Source: Hymenobacter sp. 15J16-1T3B (GTDB lineage Bacteria > Bacteroidota > Bacteroidia > Cytophagales > Hymenobacteraceae). From it: 64,000 nt of DNA. Where the stretch lies: the NCBI RefSeq assembly GCF_020711235.1, contig NZ_JAJFAV010000001.1, positions 186,001-250,000 of the forward strand, read 5' to 3'. The notes below the pieces were generated by a model that had not been told where the DNA came from, did not search any database, and saw only the letters and a program-made list of their open reading frames with translations. Position numbers and translations under genes: made by a program. Below are positions 43,696 to 52,681 of this stretch, in pieces; position 1 is the first letter of the stretch; every line of letters begins with the position of its first letter.

Positions 43696-43917
43696 TCATT
43701 TGTCGCTGGAAACGCTGCGAATGATCTGGTACATGGCCGCGAAGACGCCCAGTAAAGACAGCACCACCGTGGCCCAGGGGCTCCAGCCGTACTTCTCGTC
43801 GAGCCAGACACCGAGCCAGACGCTGAGGCCGATGGTGACCAGCATTTGCATGCCCACGCCGGAGTAGCGGGCCAGTTGGCTCGTGCTTTTCTTGGGCGGG
43901 GGCGTCGACTCGGGCAT
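43696..43917 (-). CDS. AtpZ/AtpI-like small membrane protein
   Basis: A 73-residue protein with two membrane helices (MQMLVTIGLSVWLGVWLDEKYG and WATVVLSLLGVFAAMYQIIRSV). GVWLDEKYG is typical of the F0F1-ATPase gene 1 (AtpZ) family, which assists ATPase assembly or Mg2+ movement. The start was set at ATG 43917 because a -7 element lies at 43937-43944, inside the longer frame that begins at 43971. It heads the ATP synthase operon. Confidence 0.85.
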   Translation of the reverse strand: MPESTPPPKKSTSQLARYSGVGMQMLVTIGLSVWLGVWLDEKYGWSPWATVVLSLLGVFAAMYQIIRSVSSDK

Positions 43918-43936
43918 GAATTTCAAATGAAGGCTG

Positions 43937-43944
43937 CAAAGGTA
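43937..43944 (-). promoter_or_regulatory. -7 element of the ATP synthase operon
   Basis: TACCTTTG on the minus strand fits TAnnTTTG, 19 nt before the ATG at 43917. A TTTG lies 12 nt upstream, closer than the optimal spacing. On the opposite strand TACTTTTA (44029-44036) might serve the divergent sprE-like gene. Confidence 0.5.
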
Positions 43945-44159
43945 CGCCAGGATTGCCAAATCAGCAGCCAACCCGCACTAAATGAGGCCGAATCCGGCAA
44001 CGCCCGGGCCAGAGCAGGTAAATTCGCGTACTTTTAGCTGATTTGCGGCGTTGTAGGTGGTCGGGAACGGCTGCTTCAGCAGCTGCCCCGTCGCTGAACA
44101 AAAGGGCTGCCCAACAGCGTTTTCCCCGCAACTCATCCATCCACCGCTTGCTGCTGCCC

Positions 44160-47129
44160 GTGCCGAATCCCGCGCGTTTTGCTTTATCCTCCGTTTGTGG
44201 CCTGTTCGTGGCCGGCACGGCCCTGCTGCTGAGCGGCTGCTCGGCCGAGCGGCACAACGTGGTGGCCCGTGCTTACCAGAACATCACGGCCCGCGACAAT
44301 GGCTACTTCCTGGCCCGCGAGAAGATGCGCGCCGAGGAAGCCAAGCTTTATAAGGAGCGCCCCAACGACTACAACCGCGTGCTGCCGCTGTTTCCGGTAG
44401 TTGACTCCGTGAAGGCGCTGAGTTTGACGGCGGCCATGGACGAGGTCGTGAAGAAGGCCTCCATCCCGGTGGTGCGCCGCAGCACCAGCGACTGGACCGA
44501 CGACGCGTACATTCTGATCGGCAAGACCCGTTTCTACAAACGCGAGTTCGAGGAAGCCACCAAGACGTTTAAGTACGTCAACACCACCAGCAAGGACGCC
44601 AACGCCCGGCACGAGGCGCTGATCTGGCTGATGCGCACCTACATGGTGACCAAGCAGTGGGATAATGCCTCGTCGGTTTCGGACTTGCTGGACAAGGAGG
44701 AAGGCACGGAAGCCAACGCCCGGGAGCTGTTTCTGACCCGTGCCGAGTACTACTTGCACGAGGGCGAAGAGCAGTTGGCCATTGCCAACATCCGCAAGGC
44801 CATTCCTTACATTCCGAAAAAGGATGAGCGCAGCCGCACGCGCTACATTCTGGCCCAGCTGTACCAAAACAACGGGCAGGACAAGGAAGCCTACGCCGAG
44901 CTGAACAAGATTCTGAAGCGCAACCCGCCCTACGAGCTGGATTTCTTCTCCAAGCTGATGCTCGGGCAGGTGTCGGACCTGAACCAGCAGGACCGGACCC
45001 GCCTCGACAAGTACTTCAGCAAGCTGCTAAAGGACCCCAAGAACAAAGAGTACCGCGACAAGATCTACTACGAAATGGCCCGGCTGGACTACCGCCAGCA
45101 GCATTTCGACTCGGCCCTCAAGCTGGTCAACCAATCGGTGCGGACCAATACCACCAACAAGGCGCAGCGCGGCTACGCTTACTTGCTGGCCGGGCGCATC
45201 TACTACGAGAACCTGCGTAAGTACCAGCTGGCGGCGGCCTACTACGACAGCACCACCCAAAGCCTGCCGCGCGAAACGCCGGGCTACGCCGCCATTCAGG
45301 AGCGGGCCACCATCCTGAAGGACTTCGCCCAGCAGCTGACCATCATCCAGACCCAGGACAGCCTGCTGACGCTGGTGCGCCTCGACACGGCGGCGCTGCG
45401 CGGCCGGCTGACGGCCTACGCCGACGCGGAAATGCTGCGCCGCAAGCGTGAAGCCGAGCGGCAGGCGGCCTTGGCCGCTCGCAGTGCCAACCAGACCGGT
45501 ACCGGCCAGGACCCGACCCGCACCGGCAACTCGGAGGTGGACCCGCTGGCCTTTGCTACCAACAACACCGGCCGGGCGTGGTACTTCGACAACCCGCAGG
45601 CGCTGAGCACGGCCCGCGGCGACTTTGAGCGCCGTTGGGGCAACCGCCCGCTCACCGACAACTGGCGCCTGAGCAGCTTGGCCACCACCGGCGCTCCGAC
45701 GCCGGGCGCGGGCGCCCCGGTAACGGTGGGTGGCGCCGGCAACTCGGCCATTAATCCCGCCGGCAACGCCTCGGCCCAGCAGGCCACGCCGCAGGACGAA
45801 CAGGCCGCACTCATCGCGGAGTACCGCCAGAGCCTGCCGTTCACGGCTTCGCAGCAGCAGCAATCCGAAGCGCAGATCCAGGAAGCCTTGTTTGCACTTG
45901 GGGCCATTTACAACCAGCAGCTGCGGGAGCCGGTCAACGCCATCCAGACCTACGAGCAGCTCCTGCAACGCTTCCCGAAGGGGCCGCACACGGTCGAAAC
46001 CTACTACTCGCTGTATTTGCTTTACAAGGAGCAGAACGACCCCAAAGCCGAGCAGTACGCCCAGCGGCTGCGCACAGAATTCCCGAATTCCTCTTACGCT
46101 CGCTTGGTGGCCGACCCCGAATACCTGCGCCGCGCCTCGCTGGCCAACGAACAGATGACCGTGCGACTCGACTCGGCATTTGCGTTTTACAAAAAGCAGG
46201 AGTTCCGCAAGGCCAACGCCACGCTGCTGCGGGCCCGCAAGCTGAACCCGCAAACCGACTTAGACGACCGCGCAGAGTATTTGGCCGCCCTGCTGATCAT
46301 TCGCACCCAGCCGCCGGCCGCCCACAAAGCGGCGCTGACCGCCTTCGTGAAGAAGTACCCCGAAAGCGCTCTGGCCCCGCGCGCCCAGGAGCTGCTGCAG
46401 AGCTACACCAAATACGAATCGGGGCAGTTGGCCGGTGCCCTGGCGTCGACGGAAAAGCCGGTAGTGTCGTTCTTCCGCCCCGGCGAGGTCGACAACCGCA
46501 TGCGCATCGACTACGACGAGCCGCTGCCCAAGCCGGTGGTGCCGACGCCGGCCCAGCCGAAGCCCGAGACGCCGAAGGAAGCAGCCCCGGCGGCGTCTCC
46601 GGCGGGCACAAGCCCCGGTGCGCAGCCGGCCGCCCCGGCTACCGGCAAGCCGACGGATAAAGCCCCCGATAAGACTGCTACGCCGCCCGCTTCGCCTTCG
46701 GTCCCGGCTTCTGCAACTCCGGCTACCGCGCCGGCACCGGCCCCTGAACCGTCCCCTTACGCCTTTAACCTCGCAGCGCCGCACGCCGTAGCCATTGTTT
46801 TCCCGAAGGATGCCGCCGCTTTCAACGACCTGCAGGCCCAGCTAACTGCGTATAACAACCGCTTCTTCAAGGCCAGCAACCTGCAGATTCAGGTGCAGCC
46901 GCTGGGTGCTACGCAGCAAGTGGTGGTGGTGCAGCCCTTTGCCAACAACAAGGTGGCGCAGAACTACGCCTTGAAGCTGCGCGGCCCCCAAGGCCCGCTG
47001 CTGAAACTGCGCAATGCGGGTTACCAATCGTTCCAGATTGGTATTGATAACCTGCCCGTGTTGCTGACGCGCGGCAATCTGGAGGAGTATCAACGCTTCG
47101 CCCAGCCTGTTTACTCTGGTAAAAATTGA
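44160..47129 (+). CDS. sprE: SprE/PorW-like T9SS lipoprotein with TPR repeats
   Basis: About 989 residues. No ATG is found near the front; GTG at 44160 gives the best lipoprotein signal (MPNPARFALSSVCGLFVAGTALLLSGC, Cys27), while TTG 44148 and TTG 44043 are also in frame. The start of the mature part (NVVARAYQNITARDNGYFLAREKMR) is characteristic of SprE/PorW, the lipoprotein that links T9SS core parts in Bacteroidetes. TPR-like helices run through ~100-330 and 560-740 (ALIWLMRTYMVTKQWDNA, YAYLLAGRIYYENLRKYQLA). A Pro/Ala-rich linker (TPAQPKPETPKEAAPAASP) precedes a C-terminal domain with VVVQPFANNKVAQNYALKL. Its place beside the atp operon, divergent, is common in the phylum. Confidence 0.85.
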   Translation: MPNPARFALSSVCGLFVAGTALLLSGCSAERHNVVARAYQNITARDNGYFLAREKMRAEEAKLYKERPNDYNRVLPLFPVVDSVKALSLTAAMDEVVKKASIPVVRRSTSDWTDDAYILIGKTRFYKREFEEATKTFKYVNTTSKDANARHEALIWLMRTYMVTKQWDNASSVSDLLDKEEGTEANARELFLTRAEYYLHEGEEQLAIANIRKAIPYIPKKDERSRTRYILAQLYQNNGQDKEAYAELNKILKRNPPYELDFFSKLMLGQVSDLNQQDRTRLDKYFSKLLKDPKNKEYRDKIYYEMARLDYRQQHFDSALKLVNQSVRTNTTNKAQRGYAYLLAGRIYYENLRKYQLAAAYYDSTTQSLPRETPGYAAIQERATILKDFAQQLTIIQTQDSLLTLVRLDTAALRGRLTAYADAEMLRRKREAERQAALAARSANQTGTGQDPTRTGNSEVDPLAFATNNTGRAWYFDNPQALSTARGDFERRWGNRPLTDNWRLSSLATTGAPTPGAGAPVTVGGAGNSAINPAGNASAQQATPQDEQAALIAEYRQSLPFTASQQQQSEAQIQEALFALGAIYNQQLREPVNAIQTYEQLLQRFPKGPHTVETYYSLYLLYKEQNDPKAEQYAQRLRTEFPNSSYARLVADPEYLRRASLANEQMTVRLDSAFAFYKKQEFRKANATLLRARKLNPQTDLDDRAEYLAALLIIRTQPPAAHKAALTAFVKKYPESALAPRAQELLQSYTKYESGQLAGALASTEKPVVSFFRPGEVDNRMRIDYDEPLPKPVVPTPAQPKPETPKEAAPAASPAGTSPGAQPAAPATGKPTDKAPDKTATPPASPSVPASATPATAPAPAPEPSPYAFNLAAPHAVAIVFPKDAAAFNDLQAQLTAYNNRFFKASNLQIQVQPLGATQQVVVVQPFANNKVAQNYALKLRGPQGPLLKLRNAGYQSFQIGIDNLPVLLTRGNLEEYQRFAQPVYSGKN

Positions 47130-47212
47130 GAATAAGCCGCCGAAAACTGGTACGCCAGTCCGGGCTCATGCTCGGGCAACTAACTGGCTACCAGTTTTTA
47201 ATTCTCAGTTTT
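47127..47212 (+). terminator. Terminator region after sprE
   Basis: AAAACTGGTA.GCCAGT (47143-47159) pairs with ACTGGCTACCAGTTTT (47183-47198), enclosed by an outer TGAGAAT/ATTCTCA stem and followed by GTTTTTC. The next gene starts at 47233. Confidence 0.65.
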
Positions 47213-47232
47213 TCAATCTTTAATTCCCCTCA

Positions 47233-49587
47233 ATGCCTACCGTTTCGCGGTCCAAACCTGCTTTTCGGGCCAAGCCCAACCGCCCCGAGCGTTTCGGCGC
47301 CCTGACGCGCACCCTGTGGGTGCTGTTCGGAGCCGGCGTGCTGGGTTCCATTCTGTACGTACTGGCCGTCAGCGTCAACTTCCTGAACCTGTTCGGGAGC
47401 ATGCCCAACCTGCGCACGCTGGAAAACCCCAAGAGCGAACTGGCGTCGGAAGTGTACTCGGCCGATGGCGTGCTGATGGGCAAGTACTTTCGCGAAAACC
47501 GCACGCCCGTCGACTATAACGACCTGCCCCAGCACCTCGTCGATGCTTTGGTAGCAACCGAAGACACGCGCTTCGAGCAGCACTCCGGCATCGACGCCAA
47601 AGCCATGACCCGCGTGGCGGGCGGCATCCTAACCGGGGGCGCGCTGGGCAAGAGCGGCGGCGGCTCGACGCTGACCCAGCAACTGGCCAAGCTGCTGTTC
47701 CGCACCCGCGAAGACCTCAACGACGGCCTGCTCAACGACGTGCCGGGCCTGCGCATGCTCATCACCAAGACCAAGGAATGGATTTTGGCGGTGCGGCTGG
47801 AGCGCAACTACACCAAGCGCGAAATCCTGCGCATGTACCTGAACCAGGCCGAGTACGGCTCCAACGCCTACGGCATCTTTACGGCGGCAAAGACCTTCTT
47901 CAACAAGAAGCCCCAAAACCTGACGCTGGAAGAATCGGCGCTGCTGGTGGGCCTGGTGAACGGCCCGACGTGGTTTAGCCCGGTGCGTAACCCCGAGCGC
48001 AGCAAAAAGCGCCGCGACTGGGTGCTGAGCCAGATGCGCAAGTACCAGTACCTCGACGAGGCGGCGTACACCAAAGCCTTGGCCAAGCCCATCAAGCTCG
48101 ATTACAAGGTCGAAAACCAGAACGAGGGCATTGCGCCCTATTTCCGAGTGGAAGTCAGCAAGATGCTGCGCTCCTGGGCCAAGGAAACCGACCATGACCT
48201 GTACGCCGACGGTCTGAAGATTTACACCACCATCGACTCGCGCCTGCAGAAGTACGCCGAAACGGCCGTGGCCGACCACATGAGCCTGCAGCAAAAGTGG
48301 TTCGACGCCCATTGGAAGGGCCAGCAGCCTTGGCGTGACGAAAACGGCCGGCTCATTCCCAACTTCCTGAGCACTTCCATCAAGCGCACCGAGCGGTACC
48401 GCGCCCTGCAGGCCCGCTTCCCCGACCACCCCGACTCGGTGAAGTACTACCTGAACAAGAAGTACCGCATGAAGGTCTTCACCTGGAAGGGCGGCGAGAA
48501 GGAAGTGCTGATGTCGCCGATGGACTCTCTGGCCTACTACAAGCGGCTGCTGCACGCCGGCTTCATGGCCATGAACCCGCTCAACGGGCAGGTGAAGGCT
48601 TGGGTGGGCGGCATCAACTTCAAGTACATCAAGTACGACCACGTCAAGCAGGGCAAGCGGCAGCCGGGCTCCACGTTCAAGCCCTTCGTGTACGTAGCGG
48701 CCATCGACCGCGGGTACTCGCCCTGCTACCAGCGCCCCGACATTGCCACCACTTTCCCGGCCGTAGCTGGCCGGCCCGCCTATACGCCCAAGAACTTCGA
48801 AGGCAGCTTCTCGGGCCGCACGTTCACCCTGCGCCAAGCCCTGGCCCGCTCCATGAACTCCATCACCGCCTGGCTGGTGAAAGAAATCGGCCCGGAAGAC
48901 GTGGTGAAATACGCCCAGCGCCTCGGCATCACCTCCCCCATCGAGGCCGTGCCCGCCGTGGGCTTCGGCTCCTCCGACGTGAGCATCTACGAGCTGTCGG
49001 GCGCTTATAGCACCTTCGTGAACAAGGGCGTGTGGACGGCTCCGATGATGGTCACGCGCATCGAGGACAAGAACGGCAACGTGCTGCGCGAATTCGTGCC
49101 GCAGACCAAAGAAGCCCTCAGCGAGGAAACGGCCTACCTGATGACCTACATGATGCGCGGCGCGGTGGAGGAAAAGGGCGGCACGTCCATCATCCTGCGC
49201 GGCGGTTTCAAGTTCCCGAACCAGATTGCGGCCAAAACCGGCACCACCTCGAATTACTCGGACGCCTGGTTTATGGGCATGACGCCGAACCTGGTGTGCG
49301 GCATGTGGGTGGGGGGCGAAGACCGTAGCGTCCACTTCCGCACCGGCGCCTACGGCCAAGGCTCCCGCCTCGCGCTGCCCATCTACGGCATCTTCATGCA
49401 GCAGGTGTACAAGAACAACAAGGCCAAGGACCTCGACATCGATACCAAAGATTTCCCCATGCCCAGCAAGCCGCTCAGCATCGAAATCGACTGCTCGAAG
49501 TACTACGGCGGCCAGCGCGACACCATTCCGTACGAGCAGAAGATGAACCAGACCGACCTGCAGGACATCGACCGGGACAACATTTAA
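47233..49587 (+). CDS. mrcA: Penicillin-binding protein 1A (bifunctional transglycosylase/transpeptidase)
   Basis: A 784-residue membrane-anchored peptidoglycan synthase. One N-terminal helix at ~26-48, then the GT51 domain with ATEDTRFEQHSGID (catalytic Glu), GGSTLTQQLAKLLF and RMYLNQAEYGSNAYGI. The transpeptidase domain has GSTFKP (catalytic Ser, ~478), SMNS (~539) and KTGTT (~669). The C-terminal tail is short, ending DLQDIDRDNI. Length fits class A PBPs. It follows sprE by 103 bp after a terminator. Confidence 0.95.
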   Translation: MPTVSRSKPAFRAKPNRPERFGALTRTLWVLFGAGVLGSILYVLAVSVNFLNLFGSMPNLRTLENPKSELASEVYSADGVLMGKYFRENRTPVDYNDLPQHLVDALVATEDTRFEQHSGIDAKAMTRVAGGILTGGALGKSGGGSTLTQQLAKLLFRTREDLNDGLLNDVPGLRMLITKTKEWILAVRLERNYTKREILRMYLNQAEYGSNAYGIFTAAKTFFNKKPQNLTLEESALLVGLVNGPTWFSPVRNPERSKKRRDWVLSQMRKYQYLDEAAYTKALAKPIKLDYKVENQNEGIAPYFRVEVSKMLRSWAKETDHDLYADGLKIYTTIDSRLQKYAETAVADHMSLQQKWFDAHWKGQQPWRDENGRLIPNFLSTSIKRTERYRALQARFPDHPDSVKYYLNKKYRMKVFTWKGGEKEVLMSPMDSLAYYKRLLHAGFMAMNPLNGQVKAWVGGINFKYIKYDHVKQGKRQPGSTFKPFVYVAAIDRGYSPCYQRPDIATTFPAVAGRPAYTPKNFEGSFSGRTFTLRQALARSMNSITAWLVKEIGPEDVVKYAQRLGITSPIEAVPAVGFGSSDVSIYELSGAYSTFVNKGVWTAPMMVTRIEDKNGNVLREFVPQTKEALSEETAYLMTYMMRGAVEEKGGTSIILRGGFKFPNQIAAKTGTTSNYSDAWFMGMTPNLVCGMWVGGEDRSVHFRTGAYGQGSRLALPIYGIFMQQVYKNNKAKDLDIDTKDFPMPSKPLSIEIDCSKYYGGQRDTIPYEQKMNQTDLQDIDRDNI

Positions 49588-49616
49588 GCCCGGCAATTCT
49601 GCTCCGCAAATAGCCG

Positions 49617-49647
49617 ACGTGGCCGGGATTTCCCGGCCACGTTTTTT
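49617..49647 (+). terminator. Intrinsic terminator after PBP1A
   Basis: ACGTGGCCGGG pairs perfectly with CCCGGCCACGT over an ATTT loop, and a T6 tract follows. Confidence 0.9.
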
Positions 49648-49740
49648 GTTTAACTCGTACCAGCTTTTACGCCGACGTGTAGGCCTCCGGCTTACAGTCA
49701 CGGCGTGTTTAGCCATCCGTTTCCGCCTAACCCTCCCTAC

Positions 49741-51561
49741 ATGGCTGCCCAAGCTCACCTGCAAGAGCAAATCCGTCAGTTGCCGCACCGCCCGGGCATC
49801 TACAAGTACTTCGACGTCGAGGATACCATTATCTACGTCGGCAAGGCCGTGGACCTCCGCAAGCGCGTTAGCAGCTACTTCACCAAGCAGGACCACAACA
49901 AAAAGACGCAGCAGCTGGTCAAGAACATCCACCGCATCGAATTCACCATCGTGGACTCGGAGTCGGATGCCTTCCTGCTTGAAAACAACCTCATCAAGCA
50001 GCACCAGCCCAAGTATAACATCCTGCTCAAGGACGGCAAGACTTACCCGTTCATCTGCATTACCAACGAGCGGTTCCCGCGGGTGCTGCCCACGCGCAAC
50101 AAAATCAACGACGGCTCGCGCTACTACGGACCCTACGCCACGGGCACGGGCCTGAACGTCATTCTGGAGCTGATACGAGCTCTGTACCCACTGCGCACCT
50201 GTACGTACAACCTGAGCCCGGAAAACGTGGCTGCCGGCAAATACAAAGTGTGCCTTGAGTACCACATCGGCAACTGCAAGGGCCCCTGTCAGGATTTGAT
50301 CGACGAGGACAGCTACAATCAGCACATCCAGCAGATCCGAAACATCCTCTCCGGCAACCTCACGGTGGCGAAGAACTACTTCAAGGACCGCATGATGCAA
50401 GCGGCCACGGAGCAGCAGTACGAGCTGGCCCATCAGTTCAAGACCAAGCTCGACAAGCTCGATGACTTCCAGGCCAAGAGCACCATCGTCAATCCGTCGC
50501 TGTCCAACATCGACGTGTTCAGCATTGCATCCAACGAGAAGTCCGCTTTCATCAATTACCTCAAGGTGATGAACGGCTCCATCATCCAGACGCAGTCGGT
50601 GGAGGTGCAGAAGAAGCTCGACGAAACCGACGCGGAAATCCTCGCGCCCATGGTCATGCAGATGCGCCAGGAGTTTGAGAGCGAGTCGAAGGATATTCTG
50701 GTTAACGTGGAGCTGCCCGAATTGCCCCTGCCCGGCGTGAAAGTGGCCGTGCCCGAAATCGGCGACAAGCGCAAACTGCTCAACCTCTCCATCAAAAACG
50801 TGCTGTACCTGCGCAAGGAGAAGGAGTCGATGAACGAGAAGTCCAAGGACGTAAACGAGGTACGCATCCTCGAAACGGCCAAGAAGGATCTGCACCTGAA
50901 GGAGCTGCCGCGCCACATCGAGTGCTTCGACAACTCCAACTTCCAGGGCGACAACCCCGTGGCAGCCATGGTGTGCTTCCGCAATGCCAAGCCCAGTAAG
51001 AAGGACTACCGCCACTTCCACATCAAGACCGTCGTCGGCCCCAACGACTTCGATTCCATGTACGAAATCGTCACGCGTCGCTACCGCCGCTTGCTCGACG
51101 AGGGTGCCAGCCTGCCCCAGCTCATCATTGTCGACGGTGGCAAGGGCCAGCTTGGCATGGGCGTCAAGGCGCTCAAAGACCTCGGCCTGTGGGGGCAGAT
51201 TCCCATCATCGGCATTGCCAAGCGCCTCGAGGAAATCTACGTGCCTAACGACCCGCTACCTCTCTACATCGACAAGAAGAGCGAGACGTTGCGCCTTATC
51301 CAGCGCATGCGCGACGAAGCCCACCGTTTCGGCATCACCTTCCACCGCTCCCGCCGCGACGCGGCCACGCTTAAAACCGAGCTTACCGACGTGAAAGGCC
51401 TCGGCCCCGTCACGGCTGACAAGCTTTTGAACAAGTTCAAGTCGGTAAAGAAGATCAAAGAACTTACCGAGTCGGAATTGATTGCCGAAATCGGCAAAGC
51501 CAAAACCAAAGTCCTGCTCGACTACTTCGCCAGCCAGGAACAATCATCCGACGCTAGCTAA
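49741..51561 (+). CDS. uvrC: Excinuclease ABC subunit C
   Basis: A 606-residue nucleotide-excision-repair nuclease. N-terminal GIY-YIG domain (RPGIYKYFDVEDTIIYVGKAVDLRKRVSSYF), central UVR helical region (MMQAATEQQYELAHQFKTKLDKLDDFQ), the RNase H-like endonuclease domain (ECFDNSNFQGDNPVAAMVCF, IVDGGKGQLGMG) and the helix-hairpin-helix end (LTDVKGLGPVTADKLLNKFKSV). The frame is open from 49705, but ATG at 49741 gives the usual N-terminus MAAQAHLQEQIRQLP. Convergent with gldN. Confidence 0.97.
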   Translation: MAAQAHLQEQIRQLPHRPGIYKYFDVEDTIIYVGKAVDLRKRVSSYFTKQDHNKKTQQLVKNIHRIEFTIVDSESDAFLLENNLIKQHQPKYNILLKDGKTYPFICITNERFPRVLPTRNKINDGSRYYGPYATGTGLNVILELIRALYPLRTCTYNLSPENVAAGKYKVCLEYHIGNCKGPCQDLIDEDSYNQHIQQIRNILSGNLTVAKNYFKDRMMQAATEQQYELAHQFKTKLDKLDDFQAKSTIVNPSLSNIDVFSIASNEKSAFINYLKVMNGSIIQTQSVEVQKKLDETDAEILAPMVMQMRQEFESESKDILVNVELPELPLPGVKVAVPEIGDKRKLLNLSIKNVLYLRKEKESMNEKSKDVNEVRILETAKKDLHLKELPRHIECFDNSNFQGDNPVAAMVCFRNAKPSKKDYRHFHIKTVVGPNDFDSMYEIVTRRYRRLLDEGASLPQLIIVDGGKGQLGMGVKALKDLGLWGQIPIIGIAKRLEEIYVPNDPLPLYIDKKSETLRLIQRMRDEAHRFGITFHRSRRDAATLKTELTDVKGLGPVTADKLLNKFKSVKKIKELTESELIAEIGKAKTKVLLDYFASQEQSSDAS

Positions 51562-51580
51562 CAACTGCGCGTTGAGCTAA

Positions 51581-51622
51581 AAAGCAAAAGCCCCCGCCAA
51601 ATCTGGCGGGGGCTTTTGCTTT
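51581..51622. terminator. Bidirectional terminator between uvrC and gldN
   Basis: A perfect 19-bp stem, AAAGCAAAAGCCCCCGCCA with its complement at 51604-51622, loop AATC. A/T-rich ends on both strands suit convergent transcripts. Confidence 0.92.
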
Positions 51623-51645
51623 GTTGGTAAGTCCGTACTGGAAGC

Positions 51646-52632
51646 TTAGAAGCTCCACAGGCTGTACTCGTAGTCAATCAGGTCCGAAGCAGCCTGCGAG
51701 GCTGCCAGAATGCCCTGACGCTGGTCACCGTAGATTTCGTCGAGACGCTGGTCACCCGGGTTCGACACCTTCACGATGTAGGAGTTGAACAGCCACAGTT
51801 CGAACGCGTCAGCCAGGTTTTTGTGCTGGGCATCGTTCTGCGGGTTGAACCAGATAGCCTTGTCCGGGTTGGCGCGGAACACTTTCACCAGGTCGCTGTA
51901 CTTGAACGTGCCGATAGGCTTATCGATACCAGCAGTGTTACCCGGAGCCGTTGCCGGCACCACCAGCGTGATGGTCTTGATGTCGTGATACATTCTCGAC
52001 CGTTTCTTGTCGAAAATCATATCCTCTTTCAGTTCCAGCTGGTACAGGTCTTTCGGACGGTACTCGTAGCTCGGGGGCGCAGCCGGCTTCGGCGGCTCCA
52101 CAGCTACGGTTTGGTAGATGATCTTACCTTTCTTGTCCTTCAACGGCTTGCCGTTGGCACCTAGCTTAGGCACGCGCTTGGTCGTAGCAGCAGCACCCTT
52201 GGAGCCCGACTTAGCCGGAGCACCCCAGGCGTCTCCGCCACCGCCACCCCAGCTGTCGTCTTCTTTCAGACCAGCTGCCTTCTCTTCATCCGACAGGCCT
52301 TGGCTCTGCTCAGCGTACGAAGAGTTGTTTTTTACCTCGTCGGAGGTAAAGGACGAGGTCAGCGAGTCGTTACGGTAAGCCGGCAGTTCACCGCGCTTCA
52401 CGGCATCCAGAATCACGCGGGTGATTTCCTTGCCTTCCGAGAACATCGGCTTGTTCTGCTTCTCGCGCAGGTCAATCTGGCGCCAGATGGTTTTGCGGAA
52501 CATAATGTCCGAGCTCGGAATCGGCCGGTAGGAACCATTGCTGCTAGCAGTGGTAGCCTGTTCCTGAGCCGACGCCGATACCGACAACGTCAGACCAACC
52601 GCCAGCGCGGCTAAGGAAGTGTACTTGTTCAT
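51646..52632 (-). CDS. gldN: T9SS ring protein GldN/PorN
   Basis: A 328-residue exported protein; ATG at 52632 gives the signal peptide MNKYTSLAALAVGLTLSVSASAQ. Typical early motif YRPIPSSDIMFRKTIWRQIDLREKQNKPMF and later FEPKDLYQLELKEDMIFDKKRSRMYHDI-like block (YRPKDLYQLELKEDMIFD). A Gly/Asp/Trp-rich insert (DDSWGGGGGDAWGAP) is in the middle. With the lipoprotein GldK it forms the periplasmic ring under the outer membrane. Last gene of the operon. Confidence 0.95.
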   Translation of the reverse strand: MNKYTSLAALAVGLTLSVSASAQEQATTASSNGSYRPIPSSDIMFRKTIWRQIDLREKQNKPMFSEGKEITRVILDAVKRGELPAYRNDSLTSSFTSDEVKNNSSYAEQSQGLSDEEKAAGLKEDDSWGGGGGDAWGAPAKSGSKGAAATTKRVPKLGANGKPLKDKKGKIIYQTVAVEPPKPAAPPSYEYRPKDLYQLELKEDMIFDKKRSRMYHDIKTITLVVPATAPGNTAGIDKPIGTFKYSDLVKVFRANPDKAIWFNPQNDAQHKNLADAFELWLFNSYIVKVSNPGDQRLDEIYGDQRQGILAASQAASDLIDYEYSLWSF

Positions 52633-52681
52633 GTGAGGAGAAAGATAAAAGGCAGCTAGTTGGTTCAACCGGCTGAGCGGA

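Noticed and set aside
47629-51021. A 1130-codon open frame on the minus strand across PBP1A and uvrC
   Set aside because: It spans two unrelated, well-supported genes and their terminator, and its composition is that of an antisense shadow.
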